Assembly (NCBI GenBank): GCA_034359265.1
Contig: CP136896.1
Coordinates: forward strand, 12,369,501-12,433,500
Reading direction: 5' to 3'
From: Canna indica
Taxonomy: Eukaryota > Streptophyta > Magnoliopsida > Zingiberales > Cannaceae
DNA: 64,000 nucleotides
Part shown: positions 1 through 12,742 of the stretch, piece after piece
How the letters are laid out: each line of letters begins with the position of its first letter
Numbering within the stretch: position 1 is the first letter of the stretch
Made by a program: the position numbers and the translations under genes
Notes under the pieces: generated by a model
Told to the model about the DNA's origin: nothing
The model's database searches: none
What the model saw: only the letters and a program-made list of their open reading frames with translations

Positions 1-421
1 ATTATAATATTTTGATTTAATAAAAGCGGGTTTAATCTTATAATTCAATATTAAGATGCCTATTAGCTCATGTGATCTTGATCCATGTGATTCGAATTTG
101 AAACACTTAATCATGATTAGTGTGATTAATCAATTGTATGTCCGATTAATGAAGCTCGTGATGGACGGACTCATTTAATCAATTATAAATAGAGACTAGG
201 TCCTCTCTACACACCGTGTGAAAAAATCCTAGCTCATAGTTACTTTCCTCATCAAAAGCAAAGCGTTTGAGATGATGTTGTGGAGGAAGACTCGACTTTT
301 TTTAAAGATCCAAAAGTTTATTCCATTGCAAATATGTCGTCATCAAATAAGATTTTATCTTACTAATTTATTTATGATATTTTTAAATTCATGAAATATT
401 TGATTGAAGATTTGTCTTACA
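1..421 (+). mobile_element. 5' LTR of copia-1 (left end outside window)
   Basis: This stretch matches 7111-7530 along its whole length, so it is the left LTR of one element; about 58 bp are missing beyond the window edge. It ends TTGTCTTACA, the same terminus as the right LTR. By eye about 38 of 420 positions differ between the two LTRs, nearly all transitions, and in about 30 of them the left copy has A/T where the right has G/C. Confidence 0.9.
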
Positions 422-2348
422 ATTGACATTAAAATTTTTTTTCATGAGTTTAAGAATTCGTTTTTTATTTGAGATGATGATTTCATATTGGGGTAATTTT
501 TGATGATTTTAACCCGATGAATAATTTATTTGAATTTTTATTCAATAGTGTTTGTATATTATAATCGTTTCTTCTTTTTTTTCGAATTAGTACATTATCC
601 TACTGTGAATTATATTTTTATTTGTTGGATATTTTTTTTCCTCCATCGTCTGTGTAATTTTGTCTGGGGTATTCTGTTACCCGCTGGATACAGTAAAACA
701 TGATTTGATATTATTTTTGTACCTATAATGAAATCTGTGATGATGTTTCAAGAGATTTTATCTCGATTCTCTTTTCTGTCATGAAACATAAAGCATGATT
801 TGATTGTTATATTTTTATTGAAATGATATAATGCTTTACCACTATAGTTGTTGACCCGATGTGCTTGTTTAAATTAAGTAAGCACATGTTTTGCTACTTT
901 TTTTCAGTTTAATTGAATCATTTCATTAAATTAATTACAGCCAATCATTGGTTATTTAAAGAATATCTTTCCTCTACATTATGTTTTAGTTCTAATGCTA
1001 GACTTGTTGACTGCGGCAGTAACAAGTACTTCATGTTAAATTAAATTAAACAAGTACCGCTTTAGATTTTTGAGCCTCGATTGAAAGCCTTGCTTTATTG
1101 GTTGCCGAGTCTTTATTTTGCCTTGGCGAACGCGCCGCCGGCTCATTCTGGTTTTAAAGCTATTGTTTCAATTCTACTTGTTTTATTTTTACCTGCGCCT
1201 GTGCATTTATTGTGAGCGGCGATCTGCGCGTCCTCGGCCCCTATGCACGCTCACGCAAGCGTGGCATGCGGCCTGCGGCAGCATGTGTGGCGTGCGCCAC
1301 AAGCCGCCTGCAATCAAGCGACTGACATGTGCCCTAACAGTTGCAGAGCCTGGCAAATCGTGCGGGCCCAACCACAAGGGCCTAACGAGTAGGCCGAAAT
1401 ATAACCATTTTTTTCTTTGGCCCAATATTATTTTTCTGCATTTAATTTACACATATATTTGGATTTGTTCATACGGTAATGATTTAAATTTTGAATATTA
1501 TGAATGCCATGATATAGATTAATTTTTGCTTCAATTGACTTGATTTATGTATTATTATTGTAATTAAATTCTATGATTTGATTATAATTCATGTTATATT
1601 TTACATGTTTGCATAATAATTTATTTTTTATTTATGCAAATTTTATACATGTCAATTTATTGTTGTAAATTATGTTATTTTTTATGAAATCTCAAACCTA
1701 ATATTGTGACAATTAGGTACAGAAATTGACATAAGTTATAACTAGATAAACATAAATAATTTAGGAAATACTTAAAAATGTAGATTCATAATAGTTGATG
1801 TATTTTAATTTTATATCAATTTTGCACTATAGTATGAATTAAAATTATTTACATAAAGGGCATAATATTGATTCCTGATAAAATTTTTCACTGGTTATTA
1901 TTTTAATTACCACCAAAGTAGGATTACTTATAATGATTGGTGTATTTTCTTATCATATGAGGATTACTGAAGATTAATTCATTCAATAGTTTTTCCCAAA
2001 GAAAGATTATTGTGTGTTTTAATTGGAGGTCTTATTAAATGGAGTTATTAGGGTGCATTAGTCTAGAGATCTGTCTGCCCAAAGGTGATAGATTTTTGAA
2101 AATCACTGTATTCTCATTCTGTAACTCAGTGAGGCTTTATTTTGTGATTGCATGTTCTGCCCAAATGTGAATATGTAATATTTGGTTAGCCTCAATTTCA
2201 ATTATATTCCATGCCCTATAATTTAATCTAATGTATTCCAATTCTTGTCATAGTTACTTTTAGTGTGAACAACTACAATGCCACTATTGATATGTTGACT
2301 GGTTCAAACTTAAAGAAGTGAAAACACGACATAAAATTCTCTCTAGGC
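422..2348 (+). other. Long leader between copia-1 LTR and gag
   Basis: About 1.9 kb of mostly AT-rich sequence separates the LTR from the gag start. No canonical primer binding site (TGGTATCAGAGC) follows the LTR at 422. A GC-rich island at about 1116-1400 has a different base composition from its surroundings and opposing short reading frames with no recognisable product. It may be an insertion or captured host DNA; I cannot identify it. Confidence 0.5.
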
Positions 2349-3091
2349 ATGGCTGATCTTGACACGACTATTCATGAAGACAAGCCGGTGATTCCTGAAG
2401 GTCAAGCCGCCACTCCTGAACAAAAAGACATATTAGCTAAGTGGGAGAGATCCAACATATTAAGCTTGCTTGCCATTAAAGGGATTGTTCTTGAACATTT
2501 AATGAGTGGATTGACTGATGCTTCAAATGCCAAAGAGTTCCTTAATTCTATTGGAAAAAGATTTCAAATGACTGATAATGCTGAGTCTGCATATCTAATG
2601 AAAGAATTGACGACTATGATTTATGATAACTCTGGGGTGTAAAAAAGTTCATTCTGAAAATGGTTATGCTTCAAACCCAACTTAAAGCCTTGAAAGATGA
2701 ACTGGATGACTCCCTCTTCCTTGTTCCTCATGCCTTGAATTCTCTTCCTGTTGAGTTCAGTCAAATTAAGATTGCTTATATTACCCAGAATAAAAAATGG
2801 ACTCTGAATGATCTCATTACTAAATGTGTTGCTGAGGAAGAAAAACTTAAGAAAGAAAAGAGTGATCTAGCCCTTCTAACTGTTCATCCTAAACCCCATT
2901 CTGGTAAGCCTCATAAGAAATTTAAGCATTTCTCACCTACTGCTCCAAAGAAATCTCATAAAGGACAAGGTAGTGGTCAGAATAACCCCAATGAAGGTCC
3001 TAAGCCCGCTCTTACTAAGAAATTTATCAGATGCCTCTTTTGCAAAAAGAAAGGACACAAAATATTTGAATGTACAAAGTTTAAGGCCTAA
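2349..3091 (+). pseudogene. copia-1 gag (capsid/nucleocapsid), frameshifted
   Basis: Gag packages retrotransposon RNA in cytoplasmic virus-like particles. Translation from ATG 2349 gives a plant copia Gag-type region (97 codons). The frame then shifts near 2640-2660 and resumes at about 2660 to the end. A CCHC zinc knuckle of the form CX2CX4HX4C lies near 3038-3080 (CLFCKKKGHKIFEC). The stop at 3089 (TAA) sits where copia polyproteins often have Trp, consistent with TGG decaying to TAA. The same frame continues directly into protease, so gag and pol were one polyprotein. Broken and not functional. Confidence 0.85.
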
Positions 3092-6000
3092 TTAGAAAAG
3101 AAGCAAAAAGCTGGAGGTAAACCTTTAGCACTTGTTTGTTTTGAGTCTAATCTTGTTGATGTCCCTATTAATTCTTGGTGGTTTGATAGCGGGTCCACTA
3201 CCCATGTTGCTATTTCTGTGCAGGCTTTTGCAAACATGAGGAAACCAAGTCCGAGGCAAAACAAACTGAGAGTAGGAAATGATCTTAAAGTGACTGTGGA
3301 GTTTGTAGGAGATGTTAAATTTTTTTTAGAGTTAGGATTTGAACTTATTCTGAAGGACATCTTATATGTACCTTCATTTAGGAGAAATTTGATTTCTGTT
3401 TCTTGTTTAGATAAACTTGTATTTCATTTTAGTTTTAGAAATGACAATATGAATGTTATTTTAAATTCTCAAATTATTGGAAGTGGATCTTTGTTTAATG
3501 GTTTATATATGTTGTTCTTAGCTCCTGATTGTCCATCTACATCTTTAAACATTGAAAAGAAAGTTGCTAAAAGATCAAGGATCATAGATAAGTCTTTCTT
3601 TTTGTGGCATAAGCGTTTAGGTCATATTTCTAAAGAAAGGATTGAAAGACTTATTAAAATTGACATTTTGTCTAACTTGGATTTTGGTGATATGGGGACT
3701 TGTGTTGATTGTATCAGGGGTAAGTTGATCAAAACCAAGAAAAAGAGTGCTTCTAGAAGTTCAAGTCTATTGGAAATCATTCATTCGGACATTAGTGGAC
3801 CTTACTCTCCTACTATTTGTGGTCATAAATACTTTATCACTTTTATTGATAACTTTTCCCAATATGACTATATTTATTCGATTGAAGAAAAGTCTGAAGC
3901 GCTTGATAAATTCAAAGTGTTCAAGACCGGAATTGAAAAGCAGTTGGGAACGGTCATCAAGATAGTGAGATCTAATCGTGGAGGAGAGTATTATGGTAGG
4001 CATGGTGTTGCTAGTCAGCATATAGGTCCTTTTGCTTCATACTTGCAAGAATGTGGAATTGTTCCTCAATATACCATGTCAGGTAGTCCTGAACAAAATG
4101 GTGTAGCTGAAAGGCGTAATCGTACTCTTAAGGATATGATGAGGAGTATGATGATGAGTAGGTCGAATTTGCCAGAATTTTTGTGGGGTGAAGCCATTAA
4201 AACCTCTCTCTACATTCTTATCCGTGTCCCCAGTAAATCTATTCCCAAAACCCCTTTTGAACTGTGGACATGTAGAAAACCTAGTTTAAATTATTTTCGG
4301 GTTTGGGGATGTCCTGCTGAAGTGAGAATCTATAACCCCTTTGAGAAAAAGCTTGATCCTAGAACCATTCGTTGTTTTTTCATTGGATATTCAGATCATT
4401 CAAAAGGTTATCATTTTTATTGTCTAAGCAGATGCACTAAAATTGTGGAGTCCTTGACGGCAAAGTTTTTAGAACTTGATGTAGCTGAGCCTAATCCTCT
4501 TCATTCTGAACTTGTCACTAATGTATCAGTACCTCTTCCTTTTATCAATGATCTTAGGTCATTTGTTCCAAGTGATTCTGTTGCTAGTCATGATGATAAT
4601 ATTTCTCATTCCCATGTTCCTTCGGACAGTCCTTTAGCTGTTAATCCGCCTAATCCTGTTGTTGATCCAGTTCTTGCTGAACCTGCTTTACCTGTGCCGG
4701 TGAGAAGATCTACTAGAGAAAGGCGATCTGCAATCCCTGATGATTATTTGGTATATCTTAATGAAAATGATTATGATGTTGGGGATGTCCTTGATCCTAG
4801 TGACTATAATCAAGCTATTTCTTGTGCATAGTCAGATAAATGGATATGTGCTATGAATGAGGAAATGCTTTCTATGGCTGATAATAATATTTGAGATTTG
4901 GTTGAATTACTTGAAAACTATAGACCTATTGGTTGTAAGTGAATTTTTAAAACCAAGAAGGACTCCAAAGGTAATGTTGAGAGGTTCAAAGCCCGACTTG
5001 TTGCAAAGGATTTTACCCAGAAAGAGGGCATTGACTACAATGAAACTTTCTCACCTGTTTCCTCTAATAATTCTTTCAAAATTTTTATGGCCCTTGTAGC
5101 TCATTTTGATTTAGAGTTACATCAAATGGATGTCAAAACAGTATTTTTAAATGGTCATCTCTATGAAGAGGTTTATATGAAACAACCTGAAGGTTATCAA
5201 AAATATGGCAGTGAGCATTTGGTATGCAAATTGAAGAAGTCCATTTATGGTTTGAAACAGGCTTCTAGATAGTGGTATTTGAAATTTGATATGATTGTGT
5301 CTTCCATGGGTTTTGAGGAAAATAAAGTTGATCATTGCATATATATCAAGGTCAGTGGGAGCAAAATAATTTTTCTCATACTATATGTGGATGACATTCT
5401 GCTGGCTTCAAATGATCTTGCTCTCCTTCATGAAACTAAACTCAAGTTGACTAAATCTTTCGATATGAAGGATGTTGGTGAAGCTTCTTTTGTACTGGGA
5501 ATTGAAATCCATAGGGATAGATCTCGTTGTTTGCTTGGATTATCTCAGAAAGATTATGTTAATCGAATTCGGAAAAGGTTCAACATGTTAGATTGCAAGC
5601 CTGGTGACGTACCTATCATTAAAGGCGATAAATTTAGCAAAAATCAATGTCCTAAAAATGCATTAGAGAATGGTCAAATGAATGACAAGCCATTTGATAG
5701 TGCACTGGGGAGCCTGATGCATGCACAGGTTTGCACTAGACCAGACATTGCTTTTATTGTTGGAGTCTTAGGCAGATATTAGTCTAATCCTGGATATGAT
5801 CATTGGGTAGCAGCTAAGAAAGTTATGAGATACCTGCAGAGGATTAAAGAACACATGCTTATGTATAAAAGAGTAAAAATTTAGAGATTGTAGGCTATTC
5901 TGACTCAGATCTCGCTGGGTGCCTTGATGACAAAAAATCTACATCTAGATATATTTTCATGTTAGCTGGTGGAGCCATCTCTTGGAAACGTAAGAAGCAA

Positions 6001-6375
6001 ACTCTAGTTGCTTCTTCTACTATGCAAGCAGAATTTGTTTCCTGTTATGTTGCGGCCTCTCAAGCTGTCTGACTTAAGAATCTTGTTTCTAGGCTTCGTC
6101 TTGTTGATTCTATTTCTAGACCTCTTACTATTTATTGTGATAACAGTGCTGCTGTGTTCTTCACGAAGAACAATAAAACCTCTAGTGGCTCCCAACATTT
6201 AGAGTTGAAATATTTGACCGTTAGAGATCTTGTAAAGAAAGAAGATATTTTAGTTGAACACATAGAGACAGATCTGATGCTTGTTGTTCCCTTAACCAAG
6301 GGACTTATACCCATAGTCTTTAAAAGACATGTTGAAAATATGGGCATTCCGAGTTCTTTTGATGTGCTTGGTTAG
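3092..6375 (+). pseudogene. copia-1 pol: protease, integrase, RT, RNase H (decayed)
   Basis: Domain order protease, integrase, reverse transcriptase, RNase H is that of Ty1/copia. Protease active site is FDSGST at about 3182-3200. Pre-integrase HKRLGH is near 3609; the integrase D,D,E residues appear in IIHSDISGP, IVRSNRGGEY (second Asp mutated to Asn) and NGVAERRNRTL. RT has YVDDILLAS near 5383, and RNase H has GYSDSDLAG near 5893 and CDNSAA near 6137. In-frame stops lie near 4829, 4892, 4940, 5270, 5780 and 6070, with an indel near 5870. Most stops fit TGG to TGA/TAA or CAG to TAG. The Asp-to-Asn change and the stops make it inactive. Confidence 0.9.
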
Positions 6376-7040
6376 TGAGAGTTATTTTTTCTTTTGTTTT
6401 GAGCACTTTGATACATGATTGTTAGGTTTATGTTACCGCAGGTTTAATAATAAACTCTTTTTCCTTTGAGATCATATTGTCATATTTAATATATGTGTTC
6501 AATAATTATTTAAGACTCGGTATCATATGAATCAGAATGTCTCTTGATTGATACCATATTTGAGTCTAGAGACATCATGATTTTATTTAAAGGCTCGGTG
6601 TCATGTGAATCATGTTGCCCATTGGTTGATGTCATTTTTGAGTCTAGGGACTTGATGGTTTTTTAAAACCATACGATTTCTCTTACCGAAAGGTATATCT
6701 AGAAGAGAAAGTATGAGGATTGACAATGAAAATAACACTGTTCTTATTGGATCATTTTGAGTGTTGATTTCATGCTACACTCCACACCAATGACAATTGT
6801 CAGCAATGTCAGTGGTATTCGTGACCATGGAAAGTCTTATGTTGAGTATTGACATGATGACTGCCATGATTCGATATCATTGGTTGTTGATATGAGTCAT
6901 AATAAGTGTTGCATCTTGGATCATTTTTTATTTTATTTATTTATTTTGTGGCCATATTTTTTGAAATATGTGATTAAACCCGAGTGTCATTTTTAAATAA
7001 TTTTTTTTACAAAAATAAAATTTAACAATTGATCTTGCCC

Positions 7041-7051
7041 AAGTGGGAGAA
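7041..7051 (+). other. Polypurine tract of copia-1
   Basis: AAGTGGGAGAA lies immediately before the TG that begins the right LTR, the expected place for the plus-strand primer. The 665 bases before it (6376-7040) are an untranslated 3' region with no coding signal seen. Confidence 0.75.
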
Positions 7052-7530
7052 TGTTAGAATATTTTTTAAATATTCTATATTTTCATTTTTCATACGTGGG
7101 CAACAATCAATTGTAATATTTTGATTTAATAAAAGTGAGTTTAATCTTATGATCCAATATTGAGATGCCTATTAGCTCATGTGATCTTGATCCATGTGAT
7201 TCGAGCTTGAAACACTTAACCATGATTGGTGTGATTAATTAAGTGTAGGCCTGATTAATGAAGCCCGTGATGGACGGGCTCATTTAATCAATTATAAATA
7301 AAGGCTAGGTCCCCTCTACACACCGTGTGGAAAAATCCTAGCTCATAGTTGCTTTCCCCATCAAAAGCAGAGCGTTTGAGACGGTGTTGTGGAGGAAGAC
7401 CCGGCTTTCCTTGGAGATCCAGAAGTTTATTCCACTGCAAATATGTCGTCATCAAGTAAAATCTTATCTTACTAATTTATTTATGATATTCTTAAATTCA
7501 TGAAATATTTGATTGAAGATTTGTCTTACA
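7052..7530 (+). mobile_element. 3' LTR of copia-1
   Basis: A 479-bp LTR, TGTTAGAATA...TTGTCTTACA, with TG/CA ends. It matches the left LTR at 1-421. It contains a TATA-like AATTATAAATAAAGG near 7289 that probably marks the U3/R promoter. The TSD cannot be checked because the left end is outside the window. Confidence 0.9.
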
Positions 7531-8108
7531 TCATTTATAGAGAAGAAACACCTGAATAAGAATTGCAGTGAGAAACAAAAACGTAAGAACATGAATTGTG
7601 GAAGGAAATTGGCAAGGAGAAAAGAAGGGAATTTCTAAGTGGCTTGGTTAGAGAACAAGGGAGGAAGAGGTCTAAAACCACTCACCGATTTGAAGAAACG
7701 AGAAGGAAGAAAAGATTCAAGGCTCCCCAACGATTAATTCCAGCGAACACGCGAATTCTAGCCTCAATCCAAGTCCTCCTTCATGCGTCGGTGCCACCTC
7801 TTGCACGCCTTGGGTATTGTGCGGCGTCCCCAGCTGTACAGCCCAGGCTAAATATAATTTGGGGTTAAATGCTACCCCAAATTACCAGTTTACCCCTCAC
7901 CTATAACCCGACTTGTAAAACCCTTTATAAATCCATTTTAACTCCGATTCGAGTTTCGATCGAACCGTTGGACTCAACTCGATGTTTACTTTCACTATGA
8001 CAAGCCAAATTATAGATATAATATATATAATTTCTTAAATTTTTTCTACGCCAAAAGCTTACCCGAATTAGACTCGAAAATTCCGCTAACCGTTTATCTT
8101 ATGTCCAT
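7531..8108. other. Unassigned flank between copia-1 and solo LTR
   Basis: Purine-rich then AT-rich sequence with one 90-codon open frame (7596-7868) that resembles no protein I know. Probably non-coding or degraded repeat DNA. Confidence 0.4.
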
Positions 8109-10068
8109 TGTAATATCCTAGATATTATTCTGATTTTCTATTATTTGTTTTGTGTTGCCAGCCTAGTGGGCTAGTTTGAGGTCGAGCCGAGTCGACTCGT
8201 GGTCCGGTGCGAGCTTGAGAACTAGGGTAAGTTGATCCGTGGATTTTATATTTTATGTGCTTAATTTATTAAATTGTATTGCATGGGTGTGCATGTGATT
8301 GATGCTTGTATTTAGCATGGGGTTAGTTTGGTTTGGGGAGTTAGCATGTTGGATCCAGTCTTGAGGCGGATGTAGGTTAGAAAGGGGTTAGGGTTTGGGT
8401 GAGGTTTGGGAGGACATTATAAAATCCCCCCCTAGGGCTAGGTCGCTTCTTCTTGGAGCCACACAAGCCGCCGCGAGAGAGAGAGGAGCCGCCGCCCCTC
8501 TCCCCCTCTCTCTTGGGAGCCAAGCCGCCAACAGCCGATTCATCCCCCCCCCCCCCCCCAACCTCTTCCTTCCTTGAGCCGCCGCCCCCTTTCCTTTGAG
8601 GAGCCGAGCCGTCGCCGATTGATTGAGGCCAAATTCGGAAGCCACCAATCAGAAAAATTCTCTTTTTATTCTTCCAAATCAGGTGAGTGGTTTACCTCTC
8701 CTTATCTTGGGTTTCTTTCATGTTTCTTGAGCCGATCTTGAAATCTAGGCTTTGGATTAATTTTTTATTATCAAGTTTCTATGATGCCAAATGCATGATT
8801 TGTGTCTAGCTATAAAATTTCAGCTTATGAATCTATGTTTTACATGTGAAAGATCAAATCTTGATGTCATGTATATTCATGTTTGGGGTTCTTGGTTTTG
8901 AAGCTTGAGTCTTGAATTAAAGATGATGTGGATGCATGCTAAATCTTGATTAGAAATTATAATTTAATTTTTGTATGATTTATCTTGATGTTATAAATTT
9001 GTTGTGGTGGTAATTTAGGATTTAATTACTGTGATTTTCGGATTAATTATTTTGACATGTTGAAATCACATTAATTACTTTGACATGCTGAAAACTCAAA
9101 CTTGCTGAAATTTCATGCTGAAATTATTAATTCAATGCTGATTTTATAATATCTGTTGTGATGCATATAGTTTACTGAACATAGTCGTGTAACCTATCAA
9201 TTTAACCAGAAAATATAGTCTGGAACCATAGGACACACTTTCGGAATCAGATTCGGCTTGGGTGAACCAGTTTTGGTGCAACAGTAAACTAAAAATAAAA
9301 CCTCTAAAATAAAACCCTAATTTCGGCAATCAAAATTTTAATTGTAAAATTAAAATTCACAAGGCAGCATAATCTGTTAAGAACCAACAAAATAATTTAT
9401 CTGCATAAAATAAAACCTCATGGCCTATTGCATGAGTTGAGGCTCGTTGTTCTTCACTGCTAAGTGAATATGTTTGTCTTTAAGCATGGGATGGCCAGAT
9501 GGCTCGTTAGCTATCCATATCACATGTTGCATTATCCCTATGTGAGATAGGTGTATTTATTCATATATCTCTGTGGTTGGTTTTTATGGTGGGGGTTGGA
9601 AGAATCGCTCACTGAGTTCCTTTGAACTCACCCGTTGTTTATTTCTATATATTTTTTGCAGAGCCTGACCAGTGAGATGGTTGGAGCACTTGGCACGGCT
9701 GGAGGGCGGAGGAGCCATATTGATCTCATAGCAGTCACTAGTTAGGAGCTGTAGTCGAGTTTTTAGTAGATTTGTCATGCACTTGTGTTTTAATATTTTG
9801 GAATTGTAGTCCTTTAGGGACATTCATGTCTTTCATTCAGATTTCACTTGTTAAAGTAAACTGTTGAACTTTGATGTACTTATTTTCGCACTTTAAACAT
9901 TTTACTAAAAACTTTGCTTCTTAAATGGAATCTATTTTGGTTTCTCGTTCATTATAAAAATATGTTATTCTTTCCGCTACGATTTATTATGAGTTGGCAT
10001 GGGATAGGCTGCGGGGTATAGGCACGTATACTCCGGTCGGTCATGTGACCCTAAGTTGGGGTGTGACA
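8109..10068 (+). mobile_element. Probable solo LTR of a Ty3/gypsy (chromovirus-like) element
   Basis: Starts TGTAATATCC and ends GGGGTGTGACA, matching the TGTAACACCC...GGGTGTGACA ends common in long plant gypsy LTRs. It is flanked by TCCAT (8104-8108) and TCCAC (10069-10073), a 5-bp TSD with one mismatch. It is about 1.96 kb with no coding domain. A GC-rich leader-like block at 8440-8640 includes a C run at 8546-8559, followed by a possible donor CAGGTGAGT near 8681. The left boundary is the less certain one. Confidence 0.6.
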
Positions 10069-10485
10069 TCCACGCTTTCCTGCAACAAAACCAAAATAAA
10101 TTTAATCAAATTTTGGTTATCACATTAAAAAATAAAAATTAATTTGTCATAAAAAAAAAATTTTATATTAATCATATATGGGGAAAATATTGTATTTTAT
10201 CTATATCGAAAATATTAATCCACGAATCAGATTTAATTTTTCTATGTATACTAAAATATATGAAAAATTAAAATATTAATTTATAAAAAGAAAGATATAT
10301 TAGTTCATGAGATACTCATGTCTATCAAATATATTGTGAAAAGTTAATTAATTCATAGGAAATTTTACTTCCTATGTATTAACGTTTTGTTAATTAAATA
10401 CTTTTTGATATTTCTCACAAAATACACTTGAAAAATTAATTTATGAGGAATACAATTGTTGTAGTAAGTTATTTGTCATGCCAAC
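10069..10485. other. AT-rich non-coding stretch
   Basis: Very AT-rich with no coding frame or repeat structure that I can name. Its last 8 bases (ATGCCAAC, 10478-10485) are the left TSD of the following MITE. Confidence 0.5.
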
Positions 10486-10915
10486 TAGGGATGTGCATGG
10501 GTACGGCGTAGACCCGAAATCGATTGGAACCTACTCGATCAGGTAGGATTCGGGTAGACATGAATTAAATTCGGGTATGGCCTGGGACAAAATTTAAGGA
10601 ACCGATTAAAATTGGTCTTGTTCCTGGTCGAACACATCGGGTACCTAGAACTACTACCAAAAACCGAGACCTATATCATGCAACTTGTAAATGAACAAGT
10701 TCCAATATGGTACACAAAACCTATACGTTGGAACTTGTCGTTTATAGATTCCAACAGGGTACCTGTAACTTGTACTACACCTCAAGTTATGGATAAGTTC
10801 TAGTTCTAGGTCCCAATAGGGTAAGATCATGGTCTAAAATATAAGAACTGGTCCTATATAAGGTAAGATCCGAGTATCATAAAAAATACAGGATACTTGG
10901 ATCCGCTCACTCTTA
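10486..10915. mobile_element. hAT-type MITE with 8-bp TSD
   Basis: A 430-bp non-coding element starting TAGGGATGTGC and ending GCTCACTCTTA (TIR 7 of 11). It is flanked by perfect 8-bp repeats ATGCCAAC at 10478-10485 and 10916-10923, the TSD length of hAT transposons. The interior repeats words such as GGAACC, GGGTA and GGTAAGATC in both orientations, typical of subterminal repeats. Confidence 0.8.
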
Positions 10916-11162
10916 ATGCCAACTCAACTAGCCAATAGAAAGATTTAGATGACCATCCCTATTAAAATCCTTCCATACTATAAAAAAAGGGAAAAGTCAA
11001 GGACAATAAACAACAAATGGTAAGAAAACAAATAGATCCACGAGTACCTTCTAATTTAATTACTATTATATATTTCTTTGTTGGTGTAGAAGATACTCAA
11101 AATCCAAATTAATTTAGCATGTTGTATATTTAACTAAGGAAATAATAGCAACAATCAGAATT

Positions 11163-11312
11163 GTATTAGGTGCATTTCAACAATCCCCCACTTGTTTGAA
11201 AAATTACTCAAAATCACATCAATAATTGAATAAATAGATTACTCAAAATTGATGAAAATAAGCTTCAAATTATTAGGTATTAGGTGCATTTCAACAATCC
11301 CCCACTTGTTTG
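11163..11312 (-). repeat. Duplicated polypurine-tract/3' LTR junction
   Basis: The junction GGTGCA|TTTCAACAATCCCCC (minus: AAGTGGGGGATTGTTGAAA then TGCACC) occurs at 11171-11196 and again at 11285-11310. Between them is LTR sequence also found at 15973-16053. Left of the first junction only about 12 bp of LTR remain. This looks like a rearranged or template-switched 3' end. Confidence 0.65.
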
Positions 11313-11578
11313 AAAAACTATATTTGACCAAACAAATCATCTCTAAGAATTATTTGCGTAAAAGTAGGTGTGACGAATCATTAAACCTTCCTTAGTGTAA
11401 ACAATTCAAAGCTGTGTTGTAGCTGACAGTGTCCGTAGATTAAACCTCTACTCCTTTATGACACAATTAGAATTGTCACACATAAACAATTCACCCTCCA
11501 AGTTGAGCAATAATATTGCTTAGCGCTATTATGAGCCATGAGCAATATTCAGTTTCATGAACCTCTAAGAGAGTAAAC

Positions 11579-12048
11579 CAGTGTTGTCAAACTCGCGAGT
11601 TAACTTGTAAACTCGGACGAGTTTACGATCCCAGATATCAAAATCGAGCTAACTCGCACTCAAACTCGTTTCTGGGTAAACTCGGGTAAACTCGCACAAA
11701 CTCGGTCAAACTCACGAGTAAACTCGGTCAAACTCATGGTAAACTCGGATGAACTTGATTTGATGATAATTATATGGATTGAACTTGTACTTTTATATTT
11801 TATCTTTGAGTCATTGTGTGTGCTTTATTATGGACTTTGAATGCTTCATTATGTATGTATTAGACTTGTACTCTTAGGAAGTTGAACTGCGTCTTAATTA
11901 TGATTTTCAGATTATATTAGATTATATTTTTGTAGTATAATATTTTTTAATATTGTTTTAATATCAGGTAAACTCTTACGAGTTTACGAGTCGAGTTTAC
12001 GGAGGCTCCACGAGTTTACTTAAACTCTCGAGTTTAACAACCTGAACC
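11579..12048. mobile_element. hAT-like MITE with ACTCG repeats
   Basis: Left end CAGTGTTGTCAAACTCG and right end CGAGTTTAACAACCTG are inverted repeats. Both subterminal regions repeat (G)TAAACTCG(G) many times, and the centre is AT-rich and non-coding. I could not find an 8-bp TSD, so the ends may be off by a few bases or altered. Confidence 0.55.
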
Positions 12049-12742
12049 TGAACTCTCGATGAGATTATTAGAGTTCTCGAGGACCTCAACACCAATGTCA
12101 ATATTAGGAGATATTTCTTCTACCATCTATGCAAAATAAAGTTACATATTAATCATAGTAATTGCAATGAACACATAAAGGAAAACTTTAATTCATATCA
12201 ACATTATATCTACTATACAACATTATTACTATACTTAAATATTTAACAACTATATATTGTTCATATCATACTATACTATCTAACATCATATCTAACAATT
12301 CATATTAAATTATCAACTATACAATTCATATCAACTATCTAAATTCATTGCAGAGGAGCCATGACAAAAATTTAATTAACAATTTTAATTAACAATCCAT
12401 ATCAATTTTAGTATACTATACTATTAATTAGCCTAGACAAAAATTTAATTAACAATTCATATCAAACTACAATTCATATCAAACTGTTCAAATCAAAAGG
12501 GTTCCTTTCTAACCGATTTAATTAACAATCTTTCTTCCTAACTCCTAAGTAGTACAAGAAGAAACTAAGAAAGCAAACATCTTACTATTTTGTACAAGAA
12601 GACAGGATTGAAATTTGAAATTCCATTGCTATTCTCTGTGGATTAAGTTCATTACCTAGACCCATCAACCAATTGAAGTCGAGAAGGGGAGGGACAGGTC
12701 GGACAGTGGCAGTGGCGCCGGAGAGTAGCGCGAGGCGTCAAG
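12049..12742. repeat. AT-rich block with degenerate TTCATATCAA repeats
   Basis: From about 12185 to 12490 words such as AATTCATATCAA and CATATCTA recur irregularly, with AACAATTCATATCAAACT nearly duplicated near 12450-12490. The rest is non-coding. Probably interior sequence of a degraded element; the family is unknown. Confidence 0.5.

Noticed and set aside
8388..8648. Frames on both strands in the GC-rich block
   Set aside because: They overlap on opposite strands, show low-complexity Pro/Ala/Gly and lie in the leader of a solo LTR.
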